Positions 24,872 to 36,779 of a stretch of DNA of 64,000 bases are shown here, piece by piece. Source of the stretch: Parasponia andersonii. Lineage: Eukaryota > Streptophyta > Magnoliopsida > Rosales > Cannabaceae. The stretch is from positions 1,086,787 through 1,150,786 of the forward strand of contig JXTB01000023.1 of assembly GCA_002914805.1 (NCBI GenBank), written 5' to 3'. Each line of letters begins with the position of its first letter. The first letter of the stretch is position 1. A model generated the notes under the pieces. The model was not told where the DNA came from, searched no databases, and saw only the letters and a program-made list of their open reading frames with translations. Both the position numbers and the translations under genes were made by a program.

Positions 24872-24944
24872 GCCGTCTTAGCTCAGCTGGTAGAGCGCGT
24901 GGCTTTTAACCACGTGGTCGTGGGTTCGATTCCCACAGACGGCG
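24872..24944 (+). tRNA. trnK-UUU: tRNA-Lys (anticodon UUU)
   Basis: A complete 73-nt cloverleaf. The acceptor stem GCCGTCT pairs with AGACGGC, with discriminator G. The D arm contains AGCTCAGCTGGTAGAGC. The anticodon stem CGTGG/CCACG encloses the loop CTTTTAA, giving anticodon TTT. The T arm GTGGG/CCCAC encloses TTCGATT. No intron is present and CCA is not encoded, as expected for a nuclear gene. Internal promoter boxes are intact: A box at 24879-24890 (TAGCTCAGCTGG) and B box at 24923-24933 (GGTTCGATTCC). A CAAC motif just upstream fits plant tRNA start sites. Decodes AAA (and AAG by wobble). Confidence 0.97.
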
Positions 24945-24949
24945 TTTTT
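24945..24949 (+). terminator. Pol III terminator of tRNA-Lys
   Basis: A T5 run directly after the discriminator base, with a second T6 run at about 24952-24957 as a back-up. Confidence 0.85.
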
Positions 24950-25347
24950 CATTTTTTGCTGCTAGCGTAACAACCAAAAGGACGTTAAATACGTAATAAT
25001 ATTGGAATGCCAGTTATTATTTTTCTGTTCTAGTTTCTGAACAAATACTGTTCTTTAAAATAATAATAATAACAACAATAAATTAATTGTTTTCTTTTAA
25101 TGGAAACTTAATATTGTTCAAAACTATCCCTATACTTGCAAAAGGCTGAAATTTTTTTTTAAAAAAAATTCAATTTCTGCTAGTAGTTCAAATAAGGACG
25201 TTAATTGAGTTTTTAGTAATTCTTAGGACAAATTTTATATTTTCCCCGAAGTATTGATTGTGTAGGGTTTTTCCTGTAATTTATTTTTTGTTGCATAAAT
25301 TTGCCTTATATTATTAAAATGTTGAAAAAATAGTCTTTCTGTAAGCA

Positions 25348-26067
25348 TATATGTCAAATAGGTCGTGGCCTAGCCCGTAAAAGATAAGTCCACTAGTGCC
25401 TCGTATTGGCCCAAACTTCAAAATTCTAGGCCTGGTATAGCCCATAGGCATAGGTACATCTCGTGACGTACTTGTGTTTTGCTCGTACTTGTGCAAGGCT
25501 CTTATCGTGCTAAACCTAATACGCTATTCGTGTTAGCATATTTTTGTGCCATTCTTTGGTCGACCTATTAAATTTTTGTGACAGTTAATATTTTATGAAT
25601 CTTTTTAAAATATTTAATTAAATGATTATAATTAGTTTTAAAATAATAATCAAAATATGTTATACCCATAATTATTTGAAAAGAAAATATTCAATTAAAA
25701 ATCACTAATACAAAATTACTTTTAAAAGAAAGAACAAAAAAGCAAGTTTTGTAATATACAAAAACTAAAAAGACATACAAAACTTAAATATATAAATGAT
25801 ATAACAAATAAAATAAATATGTTTTAAAACATTCAAAGTCGTATTTTTCGTATTTTTTGGATCATGTCATGTTTGTGTCGTGCTCGTGCCTGAGGTCATG
25901 TCGTATCGTACTAGTCCATAGTATCCAAAATCTAAAGCCTGACACGGGCTAATATGACGTATTTGGCTCGGCCCAAAATCACCTTGTGTCATACCGTGCT
26001 CGACACGGATTTTTTCGTGTCATACCCTCATGTCAAATAGGCAGTATTGTCCATTTGACATCTCTAG
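25348..26067. mobile_element. hAT-like non-autonomous transposon
   Basis: The left end TATATGTCAAATAGGTCG and complemented right end TAGAGATGTCAAATGGACAA form imperfect inverted repeats. The interior has the unusual GC-richer text of a widespread plant family (GTCGTGGCCTAGCCCG near the left, GACACGGGCT and GGCTCGGCCC near the right) around an AT-rich core. The flanks TGTAAGCA (25340-25347) and TGTAAATA (26068-26075) agree at 6/8 positions, as expected for an old 8-bp hAT duplication. No transposase frame. Confidence 0.55.
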
Positions 26068-26075
26068 TGTAAATA

Positions 26076-26509
26076 TACGAAAGTATAATGTGTCACCTAT
26101 TTTATGAATTTTCTTTAGCAATTTATTATTATTAATTTATCTATAGAATTAAATAAATAAATAAACAATTAAAAATATTAAGAATTCTCTTTTCTTCCTT
26201 TCTCTTCCCCCGAACGTCTTAGAAAATTATTGTTGCATAAAAAAAGTTGGGTTTTCTTAGTGTGGAAATATTCTCTCTCATAACGTCCATAAACATTTCC
26301 GGATCGTGATGATTCGAGTTAAATAAATTACCCAATCTAAACATTTAAAGAACAAGTCAAAATGAGAATATCACCCATTAACATCTCGCTAACTAATTGA
26401 ACTGCTTGATGAGAATTAGATATAGAAATAACAGATTTCGATGATTCTTCTTAAACCCAATAACCCATAAATAATTGAACTAATCATTCTCAAATTATGA
26501 CTTGAGATC
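26076..26509. other. Non-coding DNA, no gene seen
   Basis: AT-rich spacer between the hAT-like element and the 5' LTR of the Athila/Tat-like element. Nothing recognised. Confidence 0.4.
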
Positions 26510-27389
26510 TAATAATTCTATTTAAAATATAATAGAATTATTTATGCTTTTTTATTTATTAAAATATAGGTTTTGAATGTTTTTAGTTTATTTTTAATTA
26601 ATTTTAAGTTATTTTGTATTAAATTAGATTTTAATTATTTAGGTATTTAATTTAGTTAGTTTATTTTGATTTAGTTTAATTAGGTAATTTGATCTAATTT
26701 AATTTGTAATATAATTTTATTTGAATTAGGTTTTTATTTTAATTTTATTTATCTGATTTAGTTTAAAAGAAAAGGAGAAAAAAATAAAAATTAGTTTAAT
26801 AAATAGCCCAATTGCACAAGTAGAGAAAGGATCCCAAGCGCATTCCTAGCCATCGGATGAAGATCAAAAATCATTTAGCCGGCGTGTGTGCTTCACGCTG
26901 TGAGAGTGCGGTCGACGAAGTTAGGGAACAGGTGGGGCCTAGCACGTCAGCTGGTTCTTTATTTCTCTCTCCTTTGTCAGATCTTATGCGTCTCCGCCTA
27001 TCGACACCTGGTTTGTTCACCATTTACAAATCGCCACATCAACTCCTCAAAGTTAACGTTTTCAGGCACCAATCAGAGAAGAAAAGGAAAGTGTGATAGT
27101 GACACATCACTCCAACCAATCGGAATATATCCCATGAATTCGTGGACAAGTGAGAAACTCTCTTAGATCAGTACGGGAGAAACAGAAATACACTATTTTA
27201 GAAACACACTATTTTAGAGAGAAAAAATAGCAATTTAGAGAGAGTTTTAGAGAGAGAATTCAAGGAGAAGGATAGCACGAGTCGGAGATGGGAGTGCTTC
27301 TACTCAAATCCATTGTTCTTTTTTTTTTTCTTTATTCTCTTTATTTTTAATACTCTCTATTTTTATTTTCAATGTTTATTTTTAGTTCA
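26510..27389 (+). repeat. 5' LTR of the Athila/Tat-like element
   Basis: 880 bp, aligning to 35844-36779 from the AATAATTCTATT start through an ATTTTTAGTTCA end. The middle part (about 26820-27160) is GC-richer and contains the unit TCGCCACATCAACTCCTCAA also seen near 36340. Confidence 0.85.
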
Positions 27390-27433
27390 ATCATACAGTT
27401 GCAATTATTTCATAACAAGTTTTGGTGCCGTTG

Positions 27434-30357
27434 TGTAACACTCCATAGTTTAACTACATTGTCATATGCAGTCAAAGTATGAAGTATTATTCTTTCTTAA
27501 ACTATATCTTTAGTTTTATAAAAAGGTGGGAAAATCTGAACTTTTTAAACTTTTTAAACAAGCAATTGCATGTCATTTCTTGTTAAAAATATCTTTACAA
27601 AATGTACAACCAAAAGAAGTTTTCACTAGTTTATTTTGTCATCTATAATATTTACATCACACCAAAATATCTCAAAATAAAAATATCACCTATAGGTCAA
27701 ATTCGTCCACATCTGTGTGATCATCGCGACCAAATGTAGACAAACAACCAGCTACTCAACACTAAAGTATACCCTCTCATCTGCATCACAAGACTAAAAT
27801 GAGCTAAAACTCAATAAGTAAAAACTATGCATGCTCATGTATGCTTTAAAATCTAATCAAATTCCCATTATACACTTTTCTTTATTAAACAGTTGAGTCC
27901 ATGCATTTTCTTTTAAAAAAAATACTTATAGTTAAGCCCTGTAGTACATTGCTAATCTTGTAAGTTGATAAGTCGTGATAATATTGAGCAGAAACTTTGG
28001 CCAAAAGTAAAAATAAGGTGTGACCGTCGTGTGAGGTTTTTGAAAACTCCTTTCCTCATCAAAGAGGGATCTCACACAGTGCTAATATTATCCCGTTTCA
28101 ACGAGACACATCATAAGATCCGTAAGTCCTGTTTCAATGGGAGAGTCTGCATCAACAGACTTACCTACCCAGCTCTGACAGACTAACAATTGCCAATAAA
28201 ACTTATCTTATAAAATTAGTATAATAGTACTCATTTTTAAATACTTTGTAATGAAATTCTCAATTTGTATGTAAGATGTGCTATGCACATGTCATTTCAT
28301 AACTTTCAAGAATAAGTAAGTTTCACATAATGACATTTCCCATGTAATTCTTATAACACAGTTGTAAGTCTTTACTTAACTCGTGTCCTGAATAGAAATT
28401 AAAAGTGGAAATGGTCAATATCCTCTAGAGATTGGTGTACTAATCACCTGTCATGAATTACAGTTTTCAAGATGCACATTTTGCCAAAAGAATACTTCAA
28501 GATACTTTAACACGACCGAAATAAGAACTTTCACCAATTTAGGAAACTTGATCTTAAAATAACTCAGAAGTATACAAATCACTTATGGTACTTAGCAGCT
28601 AATAAATAGCATTAAAAAACTATTCAAAAGTATTAAAATATGAATGCTAATTCATTAACACAAAATGATCCAAAATAGCACATAATTTCATAAAAACTAG
28701 TTCATTTGGCTCTAAATGGTACCATTTAATTCTAAAAGTATTTGGATAGCACCTGCCCTATTTTTAGGACATTCCCACATAATTCAAATTATGGTTTTAA
28801 ACCTGCAATAATATTTTACAAGCCAATTCCCATATATATACCTCAAAGAGGATCATTTAGAATGACATAAGCATATTTGAACTCTTTTTCGGTTTAAACA
28901 AAGTTTAAAATCACCTTTACACTTGTGTGTTATCACTAGTAGCCACCAAATGAGTGTAATAAATAATATGATTAATAAAATATACACTCTAAGTTTAAGA
29001 AATTAGATTACAAATATAGAAAACTTAATCTACTATACATGAAAACACTTAACTCTATTAATAGCAAACTTTGGGGCTTTAGGTCTAACTTCAAATAAAA
29101 GCTTTGATTTATATGCGAAAGTAAGAGAAATTAACTACAAATTTAGAATCCTACATAGAGCTCACCTTGATTAGTTTAAGCTTTTACTGAAGCTCTTGCA
29201 TTCTACCTCTACTAAATTGATTTCAAGGCTTTGAAACTAATTATAGGACTCAAGAGAACCTAGAGAAATCATTATTTAAGTGAGAGTAAGTGGTAGATTG
29301 AAATTAGGAAACAAAACCTAGAAAGAAGGACTATTAGAACTTCCTTGACTAGTTTGGATCTATCTTGTTTTATTGAACTCCAATTTGAGTTCTACCACTT
29401 GGAAACTCTTGGATATAGTTAAAAGGAGTTGAAAAAAGTCTAAAATAGAGCTAGGGAGCTTCAGATTGTGGTTGGAAAGAAAGCGAAAGAAAGTAACCAG
29501 ATTTGGTCTAAAAGTGATACTTAATGACTAAGAAATGGTATAACTTAAGTTCTAAGGAATATTTTAGAAATTTTGCACCTTATTTTCCATGTGTCCAGCT
29601 ATAAAATATCCTTTGCATACTCACCACATTTCTGTTCAATCCCATATACTCAAGTATAGACTAAAATGGTGAAACCTTGCTTAGAAGGTAAAAACTAGTT
29701 ATTCTTTGACCTATAATCTCATATGGACAATCTAATTGTCATTTAGTCGAACTTAGCCCCATAACTAATCAGTAAACATAAAAATAAGTTAATTAGACTC
29801 TAATTAATAATGCAAACATAATATCAATTCCTAATTATTAGAATGCACAAAGATGGCATTACACGATTAGGCTGAATCTAAGTTAGCTTAGTGTAATCAA
29901 ACACAGCTCAATACAATGATTACCACCTCGTGCTTACCTGGGACCAACAAATAAAATGCTATAAATGAGTCCCAAACATTGAATTAAAGCTATTTGATGT
30001 GTTAAATGCACAGTGAATTTGGCCTTGAAAAACATAAAAAAATGTATTTTACCGAAAAACTACTAGTTAACTAAGTTATCAACAGACATGATTTTAATGC
30101 ATGTGCATGTAATATTAATATTCATAAATGTATTATCTGTTCCTTTCATACACTAAGTTCTCTTTTTAAGAGTATTGAGCCTTTACACTGTATGAGAGCA
30201 CTTTAACAAATATTACTACAATAATATAGATCAAAAATATTTAACAATCAGAATAAGTAATTTATCATAAAATTGATACTAGTTGTTTGATATGTCTATT
30301 ATGCAATATGAACATGTTTATTATTGACTTATTATGTATGTGAGAATCTGGGCATCA
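27434..30357 (-). repeat. Del/Tekay LTR, near full length (2.92 kb)
   Basis: The most complete LTR of this family in the window: on the minus strand it starts TGATGCCCAGATTC (30357) and ends GAGTGTTACA (27434). It aligns with 13126-15728 and with the complement of 17591-20063. Confidence 0.85.
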
Positions 30358-30594
30358 CAATCCTTACTCCCTTATTAAATTTCGTCCTTGAAATTTGCTT
30401 ACCTAAATAAGTGAGGATACTTAGTTTTCATATCTTCTTCTCTTTCTCGTGTGGTCTCTTCTACTTTATGGTTCCTCCATAGTACTTTGACTAAAGGGAT
30501 CTTTTTGTTTCTAAGCTCCTTTTCTTTTCTATCTAAGATGTTTCAAAGGAAAACATATTGTATCTACCACTGTTCTTGTGATGCAGTTAAAATA

Positions 30595-30981
30595 AATCTT
30601 TACTTACTGAGCATTAATTCATATGATGCATGTGAGGAGATATATGATATATAAAGTTACCGATTGGCTAGCATATTTTCTTATCGCTCTGATCATACAA
30701 ATGTAGACGAGCTTGACTTGTGGGCGATGTCGTTGTCTTTTGATATTTTGATGTGCTGTAAATATTACTGCTGATGGCAAGATAAATTGATACTTTTTGG
30801 TTGTACATTTCGTAAAGAAACTTTCAGGAAGAAATGTCACGCAGCTTCTTTTCTTTTACAGTTTGAAAAGTTTAAATTGGTCTAAATTCTTTTTTGAACA
30901 AATCTAAAGTTATGGTTTATAAAAGAGTAAACTTTCTAGTTTGACCTCCATAGTCATATAGTTAAACTAGGGGGTGTTACA
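30595..30981 (+). repeat. Del/Tekay LTR 3' end, plus orientation
   Basis: Aligns with 19665-20063, including TTTACTTACTGAGC, TAAATATTACTGCTGATGGC and the terminal AGGGGGTGTTACA. It faces the LTR at 27434-30357. Confidence 0.8.
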
Positions 30982-31149
30982 TGTTGTCGAAGACTGTTTG
31001 TTTTCTACTGATATCAATACCAAATAACTTTAATTTTAATTTGAATATGTTATTTTTATTTTATTTATTTATTTTTCTTAGTTTCTTGCTTTTATTTTCT
31101 AGGTATTTGTGGTCAGTGTATGAGAAAGTTTGGAAAGAAAGTTCTATTT

Positions 31150-33620
31150 CTTTTTGACTTTGAGATCGAGCAAACATGCCAAAAGAACAAACAAAAAGGG
31201 AGAAGCTTCTAGACTAATGCAAGACATTATGGCTGACGACCAACAAAACAATTTAGCAAGGGAACTAGAGGGTGCTATGGTGAACGATCGAGCACTTTGA
31301 GACTACACTCTACCTGAGGTCAATGAGACACTCTCAGGGATAAGACGTCCGATTTTCGAGATTAAGCTGGCTGTCATTCAGATGGTGCAAGCCAATCAAT
31401 TTAGCAGTTCTTCCCTTAACGGTCCCAGTGCTTATATTTCCACTTTCCTCAAAATTTATGAGAACTTTAAATATAATTGTGTTACTAATAATGCTATTAG
31501 ACTGAGATTGTTCTCGTTTTTACTTCGAGATAAAGCTAAAAGTTAGTTGAACTCTTTACCTTCTAGGACTATCACTACCTGGAATGCCCTTGTTCGACGA
31601 CTCTTAGCAAAATGTTTCCTACTGGTAAAAATAGCAAAGATGAGAAACGATATAACTACCTTCTCCCAGCAAGATGTAGAGACACTATATGAGGCCGAGG
31701 AAATGTACGATGATATGTTGAGACAATACCCACATCATGGACTTCCCGAATAGTTACAACTTCAAATTTTCTACAATAGGTTAGGTAGCTCAATTAGAAC
31801 CATTGTATAAGCAGTGGCAAGAGGTTCTTTAATGAGAAATACGTAAGAAACACAGCGTATGATCTACTCGAGGAGATGGCTGCTAATACTTACCCGTGGG
31901 CAGCTGAAAGATCTACATCAAAAAAATCCTATAGAGTATAAGAAAAAGATGTCATATCGACCCTTATGACTCAAGTTGTTGCATTGTCAAAGCAAGTTGC
32001 TTTTCTAATAGCTAACGTCATTCATACTTTCCTTGAAGTGTGTGAGTTATGTGGTGGACCTCATCTTTGTGCAAAATATAAAGTTGGTAGCCCCTTTAAT
32101 ACATCACAGTCTAAGCAAGTTCAATTTATTGGGCATTTCAATCGGCAGCAGAACAATCCATTCTCCAACATTTATAATTCGGGATGGCATAACCATCCAA
32201 ATTTTTCTTAGAAAAACAACAAGAATGTTGAGAAGCTACCAAATGGATTTCAACCTATGCCTTAAGCCAACAAAATTTCATTCAAAGATACCCTTGCATA
32301 ACTCAATGCAAGCATAACTCAGTTTATGACAAAAACTGATGCTCAATTACATAGACAAGAGACAACTCTATAAAATCAAGCAGCATCTATCAAAAACATA
32401 GAAGTCTAAATTGGTCAGATTTCTGAAGCACTTTCTACAAGACCTCAAGGTTCGTTGCCAAGTAAGACAAAGGTGATTCCTAAAGAGCAATATAATGCGA
32501 TAACTTTAAGGAGTAAGAAGCAAGTGGAGCAACCAAGCCAACTGATTTCAGCTAACCCACTTTCTTATGTTCAATTATCACTGATAAGCGTAAATGGTCA
32601 GTAATTGGCACAACCCCAAGGGCAATCCGAGATATCTCAACATGAGCAAGAAAGGCAAGAATTTGAACTTTTCCTAGATAACCTTCTACCATTTGTTCCT
32701 CTTATCCCATTTCCTCAATGTCTCCAGAAGGATAAGCTTGACAAGCAGTTTTCCAAATTTTTGGAGATTTTTAAGAAGCTACATGTAAACATCCCGTTCG
32801 CAGATGCCTTAGCCCAAATGCTGAGTTATGTCAAATTTATGAAGGACATTATATCGAATAAGAGGAAGCTTGAAGAGTATGAGATAGTTGCACTTACTGA
32901 GGAGTGCAGTGCTATTTTATCAAAAAAAAAGTTACTCCCAAAACTTAAAGATCCAGGGAATTTTGCAATTCCCTACTCTATTGGCAATGCAGAGTTTGGA
33001 AAGGTATTGTGTGACTTAGGAGCGAGTATAAATTTAGTACTACTTTCGATATACAAGAAGCTAGGTTTGGATGAGGCAAGGCCTACCAAAGTTTCATTGC
33101 AATTGGCAGACCGATCAATCAAGTACCCTAAGGGAATAATGAAGGATGTGCTCATAAAAATTGACAAATTTATCTTTTCTACTAATTTTATACTGCTCAA
33201 CATGGAAGAGGATAAGGATATTCCTATCATATTGAGAAGACCATTTTTAGCAACTGAACGAGTGCTAATTGATGTGTAAAGAGTTGAATTGTGCTTAAGA
33301 GTCCAAGACGAGGAAGTCACTTTCAATGTTTTTAAAGCAAAAAAAAACATTTATGTGAATCTGATGATTACTTTTGAGTTGACGAGATAGACAAGATAGT
33401 GGCTGAATCATTTAAAGTTGAGCATCCAAAAGATCTCTTGAAGCTTGTATTGTCCACTCCAAGTTTTCCAAAGCAGAAACTACGGTGTATGCGAGTCCCA
33501 ATGAAGCTACGCCATCTTACTTGTATAGGAGAATACAAAAATTCAAGAATCATGGGACTGATCTTCCTAGATTAAGCCCATACATCCACAAACTACCTTG
33601 AATGTACTATTGAAGAGTCT
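31150..33620 (+). mobile_element. Gag-protease region of the Athila/Tat-like element
   Basis: Plus-strand frames resemble plant Ty3/gypsy Gag (about 31160-32560). They are followed by a stretch characteristic of Athila/Tat polyproteins: DKQFSKFLEIFKKLHVNIPF and QMLSYVKFMKDIISNKRKLE (32720-32880), then a retropepsin-type protease with the DLGASINLV active-site motif (about 33010-33040), SLQLADRSIKYPKGI and DIPIILRRPFLATERVLIDV. A short homologous stretch continues to about 33620. RT, RNase H and integrase regions are not present downstream. Broken fossil. Confidence 0.85.
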
Positions 33621-34980
33621 GGCTGAAGATTATAAATTAAGCACTTTTTAGAAGGCAATCCAAGTATTTTAAGATTTTTTTTCTTTTCTTTTATTTAGTG
33701 GTTTTATTTTTTATTTTTAGATTTAATTTTAAGGGTCATTATCTCTAATATTTTTGAAGTTTCTCAGAAGTGCATGAATAGGTGCCTGAAGATAATGATG
33801 GAGTTGATTTTGGCGTACTAGAACAAGAATCTGAGAAGTGATCTCTTTTCAAGGGAGTATATTTATTTATTCTTTTTTTTCTTTATTATTCTTTTGTTTT
33901 TTTCAGGCAGTGTGTCTTTAGTGAGTCTTTAGTTTAAAAAAAAATAAAAATAAATAGTTAGTTTAGTGATGACCTAGTTTAATGATCAATGTCGATGATA
34001 AGAAATTTATTTTATTGAGTAAGATTCTTGGAAGAATAAAGAATGTTATTTTTGTCTGTGTACTTGATTCTGTTAGTTTAATTTTGCTGATGATTCTTTA
34101 ATTATTTTAAGCACATAGATAGCCGATTGCATTTAATTATTTTGCTTGCTTAGAGAAAGTTTCTATAGACTAAGTACAATTTTATATCTCATTAATAAAC
34201 TCTAGAACCTGTTTGATTATCACTTGAGGAGAAATCCTAGACTACATTGTATTAGAGATATGACTTAGGCTATCTTTAGACTGTTTGAGCTTTTCAAGCC
34301 TACCCTTGATATTTTTCTCCCTAGTTTACTCCATTGAGCCTATATTGATCTTTTTCTTTGACACTGTTATCTTTAGCCTAGCTTTTAAATGATTTCTAAT
34401 ACTTTACCCTACACCATGACCACATGTGATCTTTGTTGAAATTTTTGTTGAATTATGAGATATGAGAGAAAGGATGGTATTGAGAAAAATCTTGTGACGA
34501 CATACGAGAAAAAGAGAAAAAGAAAGAAAAAGTATTATACCCTTGTGCAATAAAAAAAATAATGAAAGAAAAGAAAATATGAAAAATCATAAGTTTTAGG
34601 GTATAGTAGCTTAAGAAAAGAAAAAAAATTGTGGTGTGACAAGAGAAAGTGAAAATTACGTTTAGGGGTGTTATTTGGAGTGTTCAAGTTAAAGAGAAGA
34701 TCTGATAATATATGTACTTAGGGTGATTTGAGCCACAAAAATGACTTTTATCCTACCTATTACTAGAGCAATACAGTACAAACTAAATAAAGTCCTAATG
34801 ATCTATAATACAGTGTTTGTCTATATTAGTAGAGAATGGTATAGAAAATAGGCCTATGGAATTTACAAATTTTATTTAGAGATATTCTACAATTACTTGT
34901 TTGCATAAATTTATCCAGACTGTAAATGATTAAAACTAATTAGTTATGCACACGTATTCAAAGAGCTAAAGTGAGATTAA
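33621..34980 (+). other. Non-coding 3' part of the Athila/Tat-like element
   Basis: No coding homology. Long AT-rich sequence between the protease region and the solo LTR, as commonly found upstream of the polypurine tract in this group. Confidence 0.5.
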
Positions 34981-35640
34981 TGTTATGCTCCACTCATTTG
35001 GCTCCTTAAAATCCAAATGTTGTTGCTCATGGCTCTAAAGTCCTCTATATATATATATACTACTTACCCAAAAAGATTAAGGAAGACTTTAGAACGTGGT
35101 GGACACTTCTAGAATGATCAAGAGAGGTCTCGGCCATACTAGAAGACTCTAGTTGGTGCTACTAAGTCTTAGAAGACTCAAGAAAAGACTGGATGGTGCT
35201 AGATAAGTTGGACGGTCCTAAAAGCTCCTAGAATGACTTGGAAAAGCCAAGAGGGTGGGTGAACCTCTTAGAAGGATCTAGACCATGTTTGTTCTAGATT
35301 TCTCTATGTAAATATCTTTATATATATTGTAACTTTGTTTGAGAATATTTTAGACCCTATGTAAGATCATGCCACTTTGCATGATCACAATCCTTGATTG
35401 ATTTAGGCTTTGTCTATATAAAGGACCCCTTGAGTTCATTTGTATACAAGTCCCATTTGTGAGAGTTACAAGCATTCTTAGAGTAATACAAAGCCATTAT
35501 TCACTCAAACTCTCTTATTCTTACCACTTTGTCTCAAAACTTATTCTACGTCCCTTTCTTGAGTGTTGGTAGGCTGACTTAGTGCGATGGACTGTACTAA
35601 GTGCCGCACGATTGCCTAGTTTAAGACTAGGGTCGTGACA
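34981..35640 (+). mobile_element. Solo LTR nested in the Athila/Tat-like element
   Basis: A 660-bp segment starting TGTTATGCTCC and ending GGGTCGTGACA. It has a promoter-like CTATATAAAGGACCCC at about 35414 followed by an R/U5-like stretch. ATTAA precedes it (34976-34980) and ATTAA is also read at 35640-35644, a 5-bp target duplication sharing one base with the LTR end. No internal region is attached. Probably Ty1/copia, but assignment from an LTR alone is uncertain. Confidence 0.7.
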
Positions 35641-35832
35641 TTAAGCTAGCATTTGAATTAAAATTCTACACATTTTCAGTGTTCAAAGTGTTTCCATGAC
35701 CTTTTAAATATATGAAATTTTTGAGGCAAATTTGGTGAATTAAAGTAGGTCATTACTAAAGTTTTTAGTTTTTAGCATTTTAGTTTTTAGATTTTTCTTT
35801 TTTTTTTGCTCGAAGACTAGCAAAAAATTCAA

Positions 35833-35843
35833 GTTTTGGAGTA
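35833..35843 (+). other. Polypurine-tract region of the Athila/Tat-like element
   Basis: TTTTGGAGTA immediately before the TGATAATTC start of the 3' LTR, preceded by GCTCGAAGACTAGCAAA, the counterpart of the GCTCGAGGACGAGCAAA block seen upstream of the 3' LTR in this group. Confidence 0.65.
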
Positions 35844-36779
35844 TGATAATTCTATTAAAAAAATAGAATTATTTATTTATTTTATTTGCTAAAATATATG
35901 TTTTGAATGTTTTTAGTTTATTTTTAATTAATTTTAAGTTACTTTATATTAAATTAGGTTTTAATTATTTAGAAATTTAATTTAATAGTTTATTTGGATT
36001 TAGTTTAATTAGATATTTTGATTTAATTTAATTCGTAATATAATTTTATTTGAATTAGGTTTTTATTTGAATTTTATTTATCTGATTTAGTTTAAAAGGA
36101 AAAGAGAAAAGAAATAAAAATGGGTGTGAGCGAGTAGAGGAAGGGTCCCAGGCGTTTCCTGGCTGTCGGATGAAGATCAGAAACGATCCAGTAGGGGCGT
36201 GCACTCACACAATGAGAGTGCGGCTGCTGGAGCCAAGCGATAGGTGGGGCAGCATGTCAGCTAGTTGTTTATTTCTCTCTCCTCGGTCGTTTCCTATACG
36301 TTTTACCCTACCTACACCTAGTTTGTTCACCATTTACAAATCGCCACATTAGCTTCTCAAAGTTAACTTTTTCAAGCATCAATCAATAACAATATTTGCG
36401 TTGAGCTTATAGGATTATGCTGTACTAGATTCTACACTTTGTATCAGATTTTGAATAAAAACTGAGAGAGAAGAGAGAGAAGAAAAAGAAAAAAGATAGT
36501 GACACATCACTCTAACTAATCAGAATACATCTTATGAATCCATGGACAATTGAGAAACTCTCTTTCAGCACTTATAAATAATAAATAAACCAGTACGAGA
36601 GAGACAAAAACACACCACTCTGAATAGTTCTCTAGAGAGAGTTTTAGAAAGATAATTCAAAAGAAGAAGATGGATAGTACGAGCGCTTTTACTCAAATCT
36701 ACTGTTCTTTTTTTTTTTTCTCTATTCTCTTTATTTTTAATATTCTCTATTTTTATTTTCAATGTTTATTTTTAGTTTA
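35844..36779 (+). repeat. 3' LTR of the Athila/Tat-like element
   Basis: 936 bp starting TGATAATTCTATT and ending TTTTTAGTTTA; direct repeat of 26510-27389. Confidence 0.85.

Larger units (their letters stand above)
27434..30981. mobile_element. Nested Del/Tekay derivative with LTR ends in inverted orientation
   Basis: The insert begins TGTAACACTCC and ends GGGGGTGTTACA, so both outer termini are the 3' (U5) end of the same LTR, one minus and one plus. It consists of a near full-length LTR (27434-30357, minus), about 190 bp matching the end of the Del/Tekay pol region (30358-30545, minus), about 50 bp of unassigned sequence, and a 387-bp LTR 3' end (30595-30981, plus). The flanks CGTTG (27429-27433) and TGTTG (30982-30986) agree at 4/5 positions and interrupt the host element's primer-binding site. 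A normal LTR element has direct LTRs. Fossil; no coding capacity. Confidence 0.8.
26510..36779 (+). mobile_element. Athila/Tat-like Ty3/gypsy element with nested insertions
   Basis: Two similar direct LTRs (26510-27389 and 35844-36779) bound a 10.3-kb unit. After the 5' LTR come 33 bp and a primer-binding site starting TGGTGCCGTTG, the tRNA-Asp type used by Athila/Tat elements. Next are a gag and protease region (31150-33620) and, before the 3' LTR, the family's GCTCGAAGACTAGC block and a polypurine tract. The reverse transcriptase and integrase are absent, so it could have moved only with outside help. It is broken. Two later insertions lie inside: a 3.5-kb Del/Tekay derivative (27434-30981) and a solo LTR (34981-35640). 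A possible target duplication (AGATC/AGATA) is uncertain. LTR divergence suggests an age of millions of years, not computed. Confidence 0.85.

Noticed and set aside
27434-30981. Interpretation as a foldback DNA transposon because of inverted termini
   Set aside because: The termini and arms are LTR sequence of a family whose pol, primer site and gag are seen elsewhere in the window, and the flank is 5 bp, as for LTR elements.
32973-33350. 125-residue minus-strand frame in the Athila/Tat-like element
   Set aside because: Antisense of the protease region.
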